DNA from: Chloroflexota bacterium
GTDB taxonomy: Bacteria > Chloroflexota > Anaerolineae > Anaerolineales > Villigracilaceae
DNA: 15,218 nucleotides
NCBI GenBank assembly: GCA_016191895.1
Contig: JACPVD010000307.1
Location: 1 to 15,218 of the forward strand
Direction: 5' to 3'
The notes beneath the pieces are model-generated. The model was not told the DNA's origin, did not search any database, and was given only the letters and a program-made list of their open reading frames with translations. The translations under genes were made by a program, and so were the position numbers. This document shows positions 13,897-15,218 of this stretch, in pieces; position 1 is the first letter of the stretch, and each line of letters opens with the position of its first letter.

Positions 13897-15111
13897 ATGG
13901 ATGTAGATAAAATTCTGATCGTTGACGACGAAGAGGAATTCTCCGCGATAGCGAGACTCGTTGAGTTGGGGCGGCAAAAATCATACGTAACCCTGGACGA
14001 TATTCTCCACTTCTTCCCTGAAGCGGAACAGGATGTGGAACAACTTGAGGAGGCCTTTTCGGCGCTCCTCAGCGCCGGCATTCCGTTCATGGAAGATAAC
14101 ATCACCGCCGAACCCACCGAGGACGAACTGGTTGCGGTGGAGCAATCGACGGAGGTGGAGGATTTGCCGGATCCGTCCCTCGACGATTACCTGGCCAACA
14201 TCGACACCGACGACACGATCGGCCTGTATCTCAAGGAAGTGAGTCGTGTGCCCCTGCTGACGGCGGTGGAGGAAGTGCAACTCGCCCAGCGCATCGAACG
14301 CGGTCGCTCGGCCCGGGAGGAACTGGCTCACGGAAATGTGGCCAACAAACGCCGCCTTGAACTCCGCCGCTCGATCGAAGACGGCTGGGCCGGGCGCGAA
14401 CACCTCATCACCGCCAACTCGCGCCTCGTGATTTCGGTGGCCAAAAAATATATGGGACGCGGCGTTCCCTTCCTTGATTTGATTCAAGAGGGCAACATCG
14501 GCCTGATCCGCGCAACGAAGAAATTCGATTACCGCCGCGGGCATAAATTCTCCACCTATGCAACATGGTGGATTCGTCAGGCCGTCACCCGCGCCATCGC
14601 CGACCAGGGACGCACCATCCGCGTACCCGTTCACATGGGCGACCAGATCAACAAACTTTTGCGCGTGCAACATCAACTGACCCAACGCCTCGGGCGCGAA
14701 CCCAGCGTGGACGAACTTGCCGAAGCATTGGATGTGCCGCCCAAAAAAGTGGAGAATATGATCCAGGTGGCGAGGCGCCCGCTTTCGCTGGAAACGCCTA
14801 CAGACGACGAGGAAGATTCGGTGCTTGGCGACTTCATCGAAGACGACGAAGCCCCACCACCGGATGAAACCGCCACCTACAACCTGTTAAAGGAACATCT
14901 CGGCGAAGTATTAAACGGACTTCCTCCGCGCGAGGTGCGCATTCTGCAATTGCGCTATGGCCTGCTCGACGGGCAAGCCTATACACTCGAAGAGGTTGGC
15001 CGCAAGATGGGAGTCACCCGCGAACGTGTAAGGCAGATCGAAGCGCAGGCGTTGAGCCGCTTGCGCCACCCATCCATCCGCAGGAAACTGCGCGATTATT
15101 TGGGAGAATAA
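13897..15111 (+). CDS. rpoD: RNA polymerase primary-type sigma factor (RpoD/SigA-like)
   Basis: The 404-residue protein has the layout of a group 1 or close group 2 sigma-70 factor directing core RNA polymerase to promoters. A region 1.1-like helical domain covers about 16-67 and an acidic linker about 68-104. Region 1.2 starts at [10 protein letters not shown] (105). Region 2 (about 169-240) contains the core-binding [13 protein letters not shown] and the -10-reading [17 protein letters not shown]. Region 3 is about 240-320. Region 4 (about 342-400) carries the helix-turn-helix [20 protein letters not shown] that reads the -35 box. Residues 5-12 (KILIVDDE) look like the start of a response-regulator receiver, which is odd. 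No good Shine-Dalgarno precedes the ATG at 13897, so the start is less certain than the identity. A promoter, a leader hairpin and a 3' terminator indicate a single-gene unit. Whether it is the housekeeping copy cannot be told here. Confidence 0.93.
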   Translation: MDVDKILIVDDEEEFSAIARLVELGRQKSYVTLDDILHFFPEAEQDVEQLEEAFSALLSAGIPFMEDNITAEPTEDELVAVEQSTEVEDLPDPSLDDYLANIDTDDTIGLYLKEVSRVPLLTAVEEVQLAQRIERGRSAREELAHGNVANKRRLELRRSIEDGWAGREHLITANSRLVISVAKKYMGRGVPFLDLIQEGNIGLIRATKKFDYRRGHKFSTYATWWIRQAVTRAIADQGRTIRVPVHMGDQINKLLRVQHQLTQRLGREPSVDELAEALDVPPKKVENMIQVARRPLSLETPTDDEEDSVLGDFIEDDEAPPPDETATYNLLKEHLGEVLNGLPPREVRILQLRYGLLDGQAYTLEEVGRKMGVTRERVRQIEAQALSRLRHPSIRRKLRDYLGE

Positions 15112-15116
15112 AGAGA

Positions 15117-15147
15117 AGCCCCTGATGAAAAATCGGGGGCTTTTTTT
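15117..15147 (+). terminator. Intrinsic terminator of the sigma factor gene
   Basis: AGCCCCTGAT (15117-15126) pairs over 10 bp, with one G-U, with ATCGGGGGCT (15132-15141) around a GAAAA loop. Seven Ts follow (15141-15147). It begins 6 nt after the sigma stop codon. Confidence 0.95.
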
Positions 15148-15175
15148 CTGCTAAAATCAAGGGGAGACTCAAGTC

Positions 15176-15218
15176 ATGCCAAACACGCCACGCCTATCCA
15201 TCGTCATGCCATGCCTGA
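15176..15218 (+). CDS. Start of a probable family 2 glycosyltransferase (cut by window end)
   Basis: Only the first 14 codons are present. They read MPNTPRLSIVMPCL, and the Leu-Ser-Ile-Val-Met-Pro-Cys-Leu pattern is the first beta strand of GT-A family 2 glycosyltransferases, usually continued by Asn-Glu. GGGGAG (15161-15166) lies 9 nt before the ATG, and a weak -10-like TAAAAT is at 15152-15157. Sugar and acceptor cannot be determined. The gene follows the sigma terminator and starts a new unit. Confidence 0.7.
   Translation, partial: MPNTPRLSIVMPCL

Overview
The window looks like an ordinary chromosomal stretch of a moderately GC-rich bacterium, most plausibly a Chloroflexota member of the Anaerolineae type. 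This placement is inferred from the secreted proteins with Thr/Pro-rich low-complexity tails, the mix of lipoproteins and membrane proteins of unknown role, a primary-type sigma factor with region 1.1, and a GldA/F/G-like ABC cluster followed by a DUF4340 protein. No sequence search was possible. There is no phage, transposase, tRNA, rRNA or CRISPR array.

Region 1 (1-3309, + strand): a probable lipoprotein metallopeptidase (HEYTH motif), then 7 nt later a membrane-anchored alpha/beta hydrolase. Next comes a 125-nt gap holding a cloverleaf-capable palindromic repeat, then a small Yip1-like membrane protein. Region 2 (3310-4530): a convergent family 4 glycosyltransferase whose start is only 32 bp from a divergent gene. 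The two may share a symmetric -10 element, and the glycosyltransferase mRNA may be leaderless. Region 3 (4531-7036, + strand): a tight two-gene unit of unknown function. It encodes a three-TM protein with a large cytoplasmic domain and a type I membrane protein with an exported FG-GAP/VCBS-like propeller, one TM helix, a helical linker and a cytoplasmic zinc ribbon. A bidirectional terminator closes it.

Region 4 (7132-9403, - strand): an aldo/keto reductase, a small lipoprotein with its own terminator, and an AlaX-type tRNA-editing protein. Region 5 (about 9464-13611, + strand): a promoter, a leader hairpin and a four-gene operon. The operon encodes an ABC ATPase, an ABC-2 permease, a GldG-like auxiliary protein and a DUF4340 protein, with spacings of 11, -1 and 3 nt, so they very likely form one membrane complex. 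Region 6 (13612-15218, + strand): a 285-nt gap with two strong hairpins and a sigma-70 promoter, then an RpoD-like sigma factor, its terminator, and the first codons of a family 2 glycosyltransferase cut by the window edge.

The least explained items are the propeller/zinc-ribbon pair, the structured leaders of the ABC and sigma genes, the receiver-like first residues of the sigma factor, and the palindromic repeat at 2645-2705. None is demonstrably a new system from sequence alone.
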